Assembly (NCBI RefSeq): GCF_021596505.1
Contig: NZ_PJIZ01000005.1
Location: forward strand, 1 to 64,000
Origin: Nostoc sp. CMAA1605
GTDB lineage: Bacteria > Cyanobacteriota > Cyanobacteriia > Cyanobacteriales > Nostocaceae
Length of the DNA stretch: 64,000 nucleotides
Direction of reading: 5' to 3'
In this document: in pieces, positions 20,069 to 26,456 of the stretch
How the letters are laid out: each line of letters starts with the position of its first letter
Position numbering within the stretch: the first letter of the stretch is position 1
Made by a program: the position numbers and the translations under genes
Notes under the pieces: generated by a model
Databases searched by the model: none
What the model saw: only the letters and a program-made list of their open reading frames with translations
Told to the model about the DNA's origin: nothing

Positions 20069-20818
20069 CTAATTCTCCTCTAGTGGAAAGAACTCCTTAG
20101 TTTTTTCTGAAAAAGTCCAAGCAATTCCATCAGGATCACGGCTGCGAGTCCATTCAGGAAAGTCAGGATCATTACGACGTTTATAAACAGTGCTGGAATA
20201 AACATTGAGCCGTTTAGCCAGTTCTGACTGAATTAAAGAGCCAAATAATAGCTGTTTTGCTAGATTTTGTTTCGCTTCTTCAGTAGCTACTGGTGGCGGT
20301 AATTCAGCTTCTGTTTCTGGTTCTGGCTCTGCTTCTGGTTCTGCTGCAACTGGTTCTGGTGGTGGCGGTGCTAAGAGCGATCGCGCCTCTTTAGTGACAG
20401 TTGGTGTAGTTAGTTGCTTAACAGGCTCACTACTGTCAAGAATATTACCTAAAATACTACCTGTGATGAAGTAATAAACTTCACCACTTTCTCCAGTTGG
20501 TAGTATGCTTGCGCCGAATTCAGAAGCTTTACTATCTAGATAGCGTTTTGCTTGTGTACCGGGAAAGTTTCCCCGAATTGCCAAGTCTACCGGTGTAATT
20601 TTGCCTTGATTTTCTCTAACTAACTGACTAAAAATCGGGTTAACTCGCTGACACCACTGTTGCCATTGGTATTGTTGCCAAACATTTAACCCAATCAGCA
20701 AAACCAGAAAAGCCAGCAAAAATTTCCAGGTAGTAACCAGGACAATAATCACAAACGATATTGGCAAAAGGAGAACGAGAAAGCCTTTCCCGCTACCTTC
20801 TATGGTTTTTTCACTCAT
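20069..20818 (-). CDS. membrane-anchored protein with C-terminal HTH-like domain
   Basis: I do not recognise a named family. The ATG at 20816-20818 (MSEKTIEGSG) gives 249 residues; a TTG 15 bases upstream is possible. Residues about 13-50 are two close hydrophobic stretches (FLVLLLPISFVIIVLV and FLLAFLVLLIGL), likely a membrane anchor. Then a soluble domain, a Pro/Glu-rich linker (EPEAEPEPETEAE) and a C-terminal segment, SELAKRLNVYSSTVYKRR then WTRSRDPDGIAWTF, that looks like a small helix-turn-helix of the excisionase/MerR type. A membrane-tethered DNA-binding protein is an inference. A cluster of GGCAAA elements sits just upstream and could be its operator. Confidence 0.6.
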   Translation of the reverse strand: MSEKTIEGSGKGFLVLLLPISFVIIVLVTTWKFLLAFLVLLIGLNVWQQYQWQQWCQRVNPIFSQLVRENQGKITPVDLAIRGNFPGTQAKRYLDSKASEFGASILPTGESGEVYYFITGSILGNILDSSEPVKQLTTPTVTKEARSLLAPPPPEPVAAEPEAEPEPETEAELPPPVATEEAKQNLAKQLLFGSLIQSELAKRLNVYSSTVYKRRNDPDFPEWTRSRDPDGIAWTFSEKTKEFFPLEEN

Positions 20819-20820
20819 GC

Positions 20821-20986
20821 CGATTTTTGCCAAGCGAATTTTTTGGGAAATAATATATTATATTGGCAAAAATCGAGACACATAATTGTATAGTTTGGCA
20901 AAGTTAGGAAAAATCAGGCAAAAATATCATTAATTTAAATTTGCCAAACCGCGAAACCCTTATAAATACGGCAAAAACCAGGAAAA
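20821..20986. promoter_or_regulatory. GGCAAA repeat cluster upstream of the HTH membrane protein
   Basis: A 13-bp perfect inverted repeat, CGATTTTTGCCAA at 20821-20833 and its complement at 20863-20875, is followed by TTTGGCAAA (20894-20902), GGCAAAAAT near 20918, TTTGCCAAA (20940-20948) and GGCAAAAAC near 20970. Five or six copies of one core in about 160 bp look like binding sites. The AT-rich TAATATATTATATT between the first two copies is a plausible promoter core. Confidence 0.55.
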
Positions 20987-21042
20987 AACTTTTTACAAGT
21001 TGCTATTGTTCTGAAAAAGCAACTTTACTTGCTGAATAAGTT

Positions 21043-21095
21043 CGTAGTAAGGACTTTAGTCCTTGCCTTGAGGTCTAAAACCTCACTACTAAATT
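21043..21095. repeat. palindromic interspersed repeat
   Basis: Two nested small palindromes, AAGGACTTTAGTCCTT and TGAGGTCTAAAACCTCA, framed by GTAGTAAGG and CTCACTAC. It resembles dispersed palindromes of Nostoc genomes. No gene is seen here. Confidence 0.55.
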
Positions 21096-21129
21096 ACAAA
21101 AGCCATCAGCAAAAAATTTATATTGACTC

Positions 21130-21158
21130 TTGACACTACAAAATACATATACTACATT
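21130..21158 (+). promoter_or_regulatory. candidate promoter of the Y RNA-ro60 locus
   Basis: TTGACA at 21130-21135 and TACATT at 21153-21158, spaced 17 bases. It lies about 55 bases before the first tRNA-like RNA. The -35 is perfect, the -10 is 4 of 6. No other equally good promoter was seen between RNAs 1 and 4, so a common transcript is possible. Confidence 0.5.
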
Positions 21159-21213
21159 AATACTACAAGCTGACGTTCCCAAAGGAGTTAAGCAAGACTT
21201 TCAATCAATTTGT

Positions 21214-21358
21214 GTAGTGGATAGTTCAAATAGCAGAACGCCCATATTGCCTGAAAAGGCCGACTTATCGAGGGTTATCACAACAACTAACTAACAACTT
21301 AATTTCCCATCCCTTGATTAAACTCCTGGAAATGCAGGTGTAAATCCTGCTCCACTAC
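21214..21358 (+). ncRNA. tRNA-like Y RNA 1
   Basis: Acceptor stem 21214-21221 with 21351-21358 (G-C plus TAGTGGA/TCCACTA). T8 and A9 are in place, the D-stem is GTTC 21224-21227 with GAAC 21236-21239, and the T-stem GCAGG/CCTGC (21334-21350) has a 7-nt loop TGTAAAT. In place of the anticodon arm: hairpin GCCT-GAAA-AGGC (21249-21260), then CCGA-N9-GGTTATC (21261-21279), the Y RNA-like motif. Here ATCGAGGG (21267-21274) pairs with CCCTTGAT at 21311-21318, on the 3' side, unlike RNAs 2-5. A short CCA/TGG pairing (21242-21244 with 21327-21329) may stand for the anticodon stem. Expected partner: the Ro60 protein encoded downstream. It cannot be a working tRNA because it has no anticodon loop. Confidence 0.8.
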
Positions 21359-21387
21359 ATCAATCTAAAATTAATCAAAAATTTGTA

Positions 21388-21513
21388 TCTGGTGGGTAGC
21401 TCAATTTGGTAGAGCAATGAGCATCCTTAGTTCAGCAATTTGCCTGAAAAGGCCGACGAATCAAAGGTTATCGTTAATTCATGAGTTGTAGGTTCAAATC
21501 CTATCCCACCAGA
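21388..21513 (+). ncRNA. tRNA-like Y RNA 2
   Basis: The most tRNA-like member. Acceptor TGGTGGG/CCCACCA (21390-21396 with 21505-21511), extended by C-G and T-A to 9 bp. T8, A9, D-stem GCTC/GAGC with loop AATTTGGTA holding the usual GG, remnant anticodon stem ATGA/TCAT (21417-21420, 21479-21482), 5-nt variable loop GAGTT, T-stem GTAGG/CCTAT with canonical loop TTCAAAT. The insert has helix CCTTAGTTC (21425-21433) with GAATCAAAGG (21458-21467), one mismatch and one bulge, then hairpin GCCT-GAAA-AGGC, CCGA-N9-GGTTATC. Ro60-binding RNA by motif and neighbourhood. Confidence 0.85.
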
Positions 21514-21544
21514 CAAACAACTATTTTAAAGTTTGAATTTTCAT

Positions 21545-21680
21545 GTAGCGGGTGGCGGAATTGGTAGACGCGCTAGACAAAAAACCTTGATCATAACTTG
21601 TCTGCAAAGGCTGAAGATTCGAGGGTTATCGGGATCTTGTGACTAACAGTCTTGCAGGTTCGACTCCTGCCCCGCTACCA
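21545..21680 (+). ncRNA. tRNA-like Y RNA 3, tRNA-Leu type
   Basis: Acceptor TAGCGGG/CCCGCTA (21546-21552, 21671-21677) plus G-C. The D-arm GGCGGAATTGGTAGACGCGC is that of a bacterial tRNA-Leu. ACAA/TTGT (21577-21580, 21637-21640) is an anticodon-stem remnant; GACT-AAC-AGTC (21641-21651) is a long variable arm as in type II tRNAs; T-stem GCAGG/CCTGC with TTCGACT loop. Insert: CCTTGATC with GATTCGAGG (one bulge), hairpin GTCT-GCAA-AGGC, CTGA-N9-GGTTATC. The only copy that ends in an encoded CCA (21678-21680). Confidence 0.85.
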
Positions 21681-21683
21681 AGA

Positions 21684-21739
21684 TTTAGTGTTGAGTGCTG
21701 AGTAATGAGTAATGAGTAATGAGTAATGAGTAATGAGTA
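21684..21739. repeat. heptanucleotide tandem repeat
   Basis: GAGTGCT then about six GAGTAAT units, followed by four TTTTGAA units (21754-21780), between Y RNAs 3 and 4. Confidence 0.85.
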
Positions 21740-21787
21740 ATCAATTCTTTAATTTTGAATTTTGAATTTTGAATTTTGAATTTTTAT

Positions 21788-21912
21788 GTGGCAGGTAACT
21801 CAGTCGGTAGAGTGCCTAAACATCCTTATTCACCCCTCGCCTGCAAAGGCCGAAGAATGAGGGTTATCGCCTTCCACGCGGGATGTCGCAGGTTCAAATC
21901 CTGCCCTGCCAC
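21788..21912 (+). ncRNA. tRNA-like Y RNA 4, in the ro60 leader
   Basis: Acceptor TGGCAGG/CCTGCCA (21789-21795, 21905-21911) plus G-C. T8, A9, D-stem ACTC/GAGT with loop AGTCGGTA, T-stem GCAGG/CCTGC with loop TTCAAAT. Insert closed by ACATCC/GGATGT (21820-21825, 21881-21886). Its Ro helix is CCTTATTC (21824-21831) with GAATGAGG (21855-21862), eight pairs with one G-U, capped by GCCT-GCAA-AGGC; motif CCGA-N8-GGTTATC, the same spacing as vertebrate Y4. The 3' end lies 37 bases before the ro60 start codon, so the mRNA leader either contains it or is cut to release it. Confidence 0.85.
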
Positions 21913-21949
21913 CTTTGATTTTTGCCCGCAAGGGCTGGGAGATGCAGCG

Positions 21950-23551
21950 ATGAATTACAATTTTTTTACCAAAAACAAGACAACCACACCACAAACTCAA
22001 CCCATCCCCGGAAGAGAAGGAGAAATGATCAAAGGCCGTTCCGGTGGTTGGATGTTCAATGCTGGTATTTGGCAGATGCTGCGCCGTTGTCTTTTAGTTG
22101 GTACAGCCCAAAGCACTTACTATGCAGGTAAACAAGAACTCACAGAAGACTTTGTGGCGGTTGTAAAACAAGCTGTTGCAGAAAATCCCAGCCGTGTCGC
22201 CGAGGAAATTTTGTACGCTAGTGATGGACGCGCCATCAATAACAGCGCACCTATCTTGGCTTTGGTGTTGTTGTCAATGGGTGAAACCCCAGAAGCAAAA
22301 CAGGCTTTTGGTGAAATCTTTCCTCAAGTTGTCCGCACAGGTAGCCATTTCTATGAATGGTTGAACTACACCAAATCTCTGCGGGGTTTCGGTAAGATAG
22401 TGCGGGAAGCTGGTAAAACCTGGTTATCTCGTGAAGATGTCAAAGGTTTGGCTTACCAACTTTTGAAATATCAACAACGTCAAGGCTTTACTAACCGTGA
22501 TGCTTTACGGTTGTTTCACGTCAAACCACCTACCGAAAATCACCGTCAACTCTATGAGTGGGTAGTGAAAGGTTGGGCAGAATTACCCAGCGAAATACCC
22601 TCACAAGCGTTAGCGCAGATTTGGTGGTATGAATGGTTAAAACGCAACCCCAGCGAAACCCACCAAGCCATTTTGCAAGGACGCTTAACCCACGAAATGG
22701 CTGCACCTGTGGGCAACATGGATAAACAAGCTTGGCAATTACTATTTCAGGAAATGCCTATTGGTGCAATGTTGCGTAACTTGGGTTCATTAACTGAACT
22801 AGGTGTATTACGGGCTGATGAAACTGCCAACTTGTCGCGGATAGAAGCTGTTCTCAACAACAAAGAACATCTGCGTAAAGGTCGTATTCATCCCATCGAT
22901 GTTTTGAAAGCACTCAAAACTTACGAGTCTGGGGGAAGGCTAGGACGCAGTAAGAAAACTTGGAGTCCAGTTCCCCGCATCGTAGACATCTTAGAAAAAG
23001 CTGTTGAGTTGTCCTTTGATGTGGTAGAACCCACAGGTAAAGCTTTCATGCACGCCGTAGACGTTTCCGGTTCTATGGGTAGTTTGGTTGCAGATATGGG
23101 ACTTAGCTGCTGTGAAATTGCCACCACAATGGCATTAGTGACAGCCAAAGCAGAGAAAAACTACATGATTCGTGGCTTTGCTACGGAATTTCGGGAATTA
23201 AACATTACAGCTAAAGATAGTTTTCGTTCTGCGGTGCAGAAAGCCAGCAACCAAAACTTCGGCGGCACAGATGCTTCTGTGGCTTATGACTGGATGATTA
23301 AAAATAAGTTCAAAGCTGATGTCGTCTGCTTCTGGACTGACTCCGAAAGCTGGGCGGGTTATAAACATCCCTCTCAAGCTTTGGCAGAGTACCGTAAAAA
23401 AGTAAATCCTGATGTTAAGGCAGTGTATGTCACCTTGACACCTTACCAAATTACCTTAGTAGATCCTAAAGATTCCCTGTCTTGGGATTTAGCAGGATTT
23501 GACCCTGGTACACCTCGCATCATCCAGATGTTAGCTCAAGGCGAGTTGTAA
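21950..23551 (+). CDS. Ro60/Rsr-type TROVE-vWA RNA-binding protein
   Basis: 533 residues, the length of Ro60 orthologues (about 530-540). Ro60 is a ring of helical repeats that binds Y RNAs and the ends of misfolded or decaying RNAs; in Deinococcus the orthologue Rsr works with a Y RNA and PNPase. TROVE domain: about residues 20-345, starting GREGEMIKGRSGGWMFNAG. C-terminal von Willebrand A domain with a complete metal site: DVSGS at about 367, GGTDAS at about 435 and WTDSESW at about 460. The ATG at 21950 is supported by GGGAG 8 bases upstream; an open frame back to 21776 runs through Y RNA 4 and is not a plausible N-terminus. Four Y RNAs lie upstream and one downstream. No PNPase gene in the window. 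Confidence 0.93.
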   Translation: MNYNFFTKNKTTTPQTQPIPGREGEMIKGRSGGWMFNAGIWQMLRRCLLVGTAQSTYYAGKQELTEDFVAVVKQAVAENPSRVAEEILYASDGRAINNSAPILALVLLSMGETPEAKQAFGEIFPQVVRTGSHFYEWLNYTKSLRGFGKIVREAGKTWLSREDVKGLAYQLLKYQQRQGFTNRDALRLFHVKPPTENHRQLYEWVVKGWAELPSEIPSQALAQIWWYEWLKRNPSETHQAILQGRLTHEMAAPVGNMDKQAWQLLFQEMPIGAMLRNLGSLTELGVLRADETANLSRIEAVLNNKEHLRKGRIHPIDVLKALKTYESGGRLGRSKKTWSPVPRIVDILEKAVELSFDVVEPTGKAFMHAVDVSGSMGSLVADMGLSCCEIATTMALVTAKAEKNYMIRGFATEFRELNITAKDSFRSAVQKASNQNFGGTDASVAYDWMIKNKFKADVVCFWTDSESWAGYKHPSQALAEYRKKVNPDVKAVYVTLTPYQITLVDPKDSLSWDLAGFDPGTPRIIQMLAQGEL

Positions 23552-23570
23552 AAATAGTTGAATAGCTTCA

Positions 23571-23601
23571 GGATAAGGGGCGAGAATCTCTTATCCTTTT
23601 T
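23571..23601 (+). terminator. terminator of ro60
   Basis: GGATAAG (23571-23577) pairs with CTTATCC (23590-23596), followed by TTTTT. It lies 20 bases after the ro60 stop and just before Y RNA 5, which may therefore have its own promoter or depend on read-through. Confidence 0.6.
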
Positions 23602-23604
23602 CCT

Positions 23605-23732
23605 GGTGGGTCATCCTTATTCGTCACTTGCCCTTCGGGGACGCTGAATAGAGGGTTATCGGTTAAATCTCCACCATCTTTGGGGATGAGCGGGTACCCT
23701 TCGGGAAGCAAGCTACAATCCCCGCACCCACC
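23605..23732 (+). ncRNA. tRNA-like Y RNA 5, lacking a D-arm and with an insertion in the T-loop
   Basis: Acceptor GGTGGGT/ACCCACC (23605-23611, 23726-23732), then directly CATCC (23612-23616), which pairs with GGATG (23684-23688). Ro helix CCTTATTC (23615-23622) with GAATAGAGG (23646-23654), all eight pairs with one bulged G. Hairpin CCC-TTCG-GGG in the position of the tetraloop hairpin of the other copies; CTGA-N6-GGTTATC. T-stem GCGGG/CCCGC (23690-23694, 23721-23725) has a 26-nt loop. Removing 19 bases between two TAC triplets leaves TACAATC, a normal 7-nt T-loop. No D-arm. Diverged or decaying member. Confidence 0.7.
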
Positions 23733-23894
23733 TTTTACAATCATAATAATTAGGCCTGCCTTAAAAATGGGCATTGGGCATTGGGGATGGGAAGATTGAT
23801 TTTTATTGTTCCTTGTGAGCGTAGCTCATCGAGTCTTTCAACGCAGTCGAATCAATCTACTCATCTTCGACCCAATTAAAGAGGAGATTGTTAA

Positions 23895-24239
23895 GTGGCA
23901 AAGCTAGAAAAGTATCGAGAATATGTTCAGCGTGTTTTGTCAGAATATGCCCAACGTCGAACATCACCTCATCATAAAGATGAGTTAGAAATGCAAACTA
24001 TCTTTGATACTGTACACGACCATTATCAGTTAATCTATGTTGGTTGGGATCAAGGAAAGCGTGTTTATGGGCCTGTAATCCATTTAGATATTAAAAATGA
24101 AAAGATTTGGCTTCAGTGGAATGGTACAGAAGATGATATCGCTGCTGATTTAGTAGAAATGGGTGTGCCGAAGCAGGATATTGTATTGGGATTCCACTCA
24201 CCTTATATGCGTCAGTTTACTGATTTTGCAGTTGGTTAG
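23895..24239 (+). CDS. xisI: XisI family protein
   Basis: 114 residues from a GTG start at 23895, chosen because GAGGAG lies 8-9 bases upstream. Matches the XisI family (MAKLEKYREYVQRVLSEYA; YQLIYVGWD; RVYGPVIHLDI; KIWLQWNGTEDDIA), first known as a controlling factor for excision of the fdxN element in Anabaena. Family members are widespread in cyanobacteria outside that element and often paired with XisH; no XisH gene is adjacent here. A defence or toxin-antitoxin role has been suggested for such pairs, but nothing here shows it. Confidence 0.85.
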   Translation: MAKLEKYREYVQRVLSEYAQRRTSPHHKDELEMQTIFDTVHDHYQLIYVGWDQGKRVYGPVIHLDIKNEKIWLQWNGTEDDIAADLVEMGVPKQDIVLGFHSPYMRQFTDFAVG

Positions 24240-24255
24240 TTAGCATCTTAGAAGA

Positions 24256-26370
24256 TTATTGGCTTATTCCCAAATTCTCAATAGTTTGCTTAGTTTTACT
24301 CAAGCTATCAATAGCCTGCTGCACTTTCTGGATTTGTTGCTTACATAATATTTGAGTAAATATCTTTAGGGATTTTTCCAGGTTAAATTCGCTTGTCTCA
24401 AGTGCTACTTTACTTTCTTTATTTTTTTTGATTTGATGAAGAAATATTCCCAGTTGATGTAAGCTTATGCCTCTAAAATAGTGACACCCACCTAGAGAGT
24501 AAAGTACATTAATCATTAGCTTATCTTCTTTAATCCTAGTGGCAATTAGTAAAGCTGTTTCAAAGAAATATTGACTTGTTTCATAGCTTCTCTGACTATA
24601 CTCAAATTCATTACTACTTTCTATGTAATTTCCTTCTTTTTCATTTATTATTGCCAATATATGTGTGCTTAAAGAAAATTTATAAAGCACAACACCTAAT
24701 ATTGTGTAACAATCGATATATTCAAAAACCATGTTTTTAATTGCTTGAAAAAAAGGATTATCTGATAAATTTGGTTCTTGTCTTAATTCTTCAAAAGAAT
24801 CTACACCATAAAATTCAATAGCATGATAAATAACTTCTAAAATAAGTGTTTCCTGTGCATTAAGTCCCTGTTTTACTATTTTATCTGCATTTTCTATATT
24901 TAAATACATTTGTTCTTGACTATTATTCACATTTTCTGTAACAATAATTTTTGGAATCAGTAATTGGGATTGATTAGTTATTAAGCTAGAAAAAAATATC
25001 CCAGCTTCAGTGTGAGATTTCTTCCAATCATCTGTTAATTTAAGTCTTTCTATTGCTTCTTGGCGGATAGCTTCATATAGATAGTACCCTTCTTGGCTAA
25101 ACTTCAGTAACGCTCTATCTCGTAAAGCCCTAATAAATCGACGTTTATTGCGGTCATTTTTTTCATCCCAAAGCAAATGAAAAATTTCTTCCTCATTTAT
25201 TGCAGAAATATATTGGTAACGATAACAACCTAATCGGCATAAAAGTTTATAGGCTTGGGGATTATCTCTTTTAAGCTTATCAAACTGACGTTTAACAAGA
25301 TTTTCTAACTTTGGATTCGCTAATAAATCATTCTTATATTTATGCCATTGTTCTCTCGAAACAATTTTAAATTCTTCATTTTGAATATCAGCACATATAA
25401 GAGACATGGCTTCAGCATTACCCCCATAAGCTTGGTTTATCTGACTAATAGTCTCAATTTCTATATCAATATTTAAATATTCAAAATACTCTCTCCATGT
25501 TTCTACCTTCAGCCCTTCTAAATGATAAGTTTTTATATCTTCTGGTTTAAATCTAGAATCATATATTAACTCGCGAGTTGTGATCAGTGTAATTGATTTG
25601 ACACTGCTATCGAAAAGGGTTTTTAAGAGTTCAATATAGTTGTCTTCCTGTTGTTCTACAAATTCCCCATTTATCAAACATGATTCTAAGTTATCAATTA
25701 AAATTCCAACTCTTTGAGTTTGAAGCTCTTTTTTAAGTTGTTCTAACATCATTAGGAAATTTGGCTCTGGATTTATCTTAAAGTAATCTCTTAGTTTAAA
25801 CCTTATACCATCTTCTACTGAGTTGAGATTTTCGGATGTTGTTCCTATTCGTAGTTCTAAATAGTCTAAACCTTGAATCTCAAACCATTTTCTAGCTAAG
25901 GTAGTTTTACCTACACCACCCTCTGCTTGAATAAGAATAACCTTTGCACCTTTATTAACAAATTCGTTGATGCGGACGATATCTTTATCACGACCCAAAA
26001 AATAATAATTATGAAGTAAATTCCTATCTTGAATTTTATTCTCATTATGTATAGTTTGGGAATTTTCTTGATTTAACAATTCAGGCTTATATTTTGCAAA
26101 TAAAGTAATCAATTCTTTAAACTTAGAGCGGCGTTGATCTGGAAATTCATTGGTTAAACCAAATGTTTTACAAATTTCTTCACGATGCTTTCTTACAGTT
26201 GCTGGTGCTATGTGCAGAGATGTGGCAATTGCTTCATCTGTCTCACTAGCTAAAAGCTTTAGCAAAACCTCTTTACGCCTTGGAGTCAAATTTTTAAATA
26301 CTGTATTAAACCTTTGTTGATCCATATTCAGTAGCACATTATTAATGGCAATACACATCTGTGTACTCAA
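24256..26370 (-). CDS. NB-ARC/STAND ATPase with N-terminal LuxR-type HTH
   Basis: 704 residues. About 25-75 is a helix-turn-helix (LTPRRKEVLLKLLASETDEA then IAPATVRKHREEICKTFGL), like those of LuxR-type regulators. About 130-400 is an NB-ARC-type ATPase: FLGRDKDIVRINEF, Walker A AEGGVGKTTLA, Walker B VGILIDNLES, ITLITTRE sensor, LLCRLGCYRYQYISAINEEE winged-helix. The C-terminal 300 residues are helical, TPR-like (SSNEFEYSQRSYETSQYFFETAL). Such proteins are signal-sensing regulators of unknown ligand. A second ATG 15 codons in (MDQQRFNTVF) is an alternative start. AT-rich relative to neighbours, so possibly acquired. Confidence 0.82.
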   Translation of the reverse strand: MSTQMCIAINNVLLNMDQQRFNTVFKNLTPRRKEVLLKLLASETDEAIATSLHIAPATVRKHREEICKTFGLTNEFPDQRRSKFKELITLFAKYKPELLNQENSQTIHNENKIQDRNLLHNYYFLGRDKDIVRINEFVNKGAKVILIQAEGGVGKTTLARKWFEIQGLDYLELRIGTTSENLNSVEDGIRFKLRDYFKINPEPNFLMMLEQLKKELQTQRVGILIDNLESCLINGEFVEQQEDNYIELLKTLFDSSVKSITLITTRELIYDSRFKPEDIKTYHLEGLKVETWREYFEYLNIDIEIETISQINQAYGGNAEAMSLICADIQNEEFKIVSREQWHKYKNDLLANPKLENLVKRQFDKLKRDNPQAYKLLCRLGCYRYQYISAINEEEIFHLLWDEKNDRNKRRFIRALRDRALLKFSQEGYYLYEAIRQEAIERLKLTDDWKKSHTEAGIFFSSLITNQSQLLIPKIIVTENVNNSQEQMYLNIENADKIVKQGLNAQETLILEVIYHAIEFYGVDSFEELRQEPNLSDNPFFQAIKNMVFEYIDCYTILGVVLYKFSLSTHILAIINEKEGNYIESSNEFEYSQRSYETSQYFFETALLIATRIKEDKLMINVLYSLGGCHYFRGISLHQLGIFLHQIKKNKESKVALETSEFNLEKSLKIFTQILCKQQIQKVQQAIDSLSKTKQTIENLGISQ

Positions 26371-26456
26371 TTTATTTGCAAAGACTCACAGAATGAGTAT
26401 TTGTTGTGTACTAGACTAGCGCAAAAGTTGATGTAATAATTTACAACTCACAAGTT

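Noticed and set aside
21388-21912. Ordinary tRNA genes, possibly with group I introns in the anticodon loop
   Set aside because: No anticodon loop can be rebuilt, the inserts are only about 60-80 bases, they share the CYGA/GGTTATC motif, and they lie beside ro60. Group I introns are longer and have P3-P7 core elements not seen here.
21776-21949. N-terminal extension of the Ro60 protein (58 codons)
   Set aside because: It is the translation of Y RNA 4. The ATG at 21950 has a ribosome site and fits the family length.
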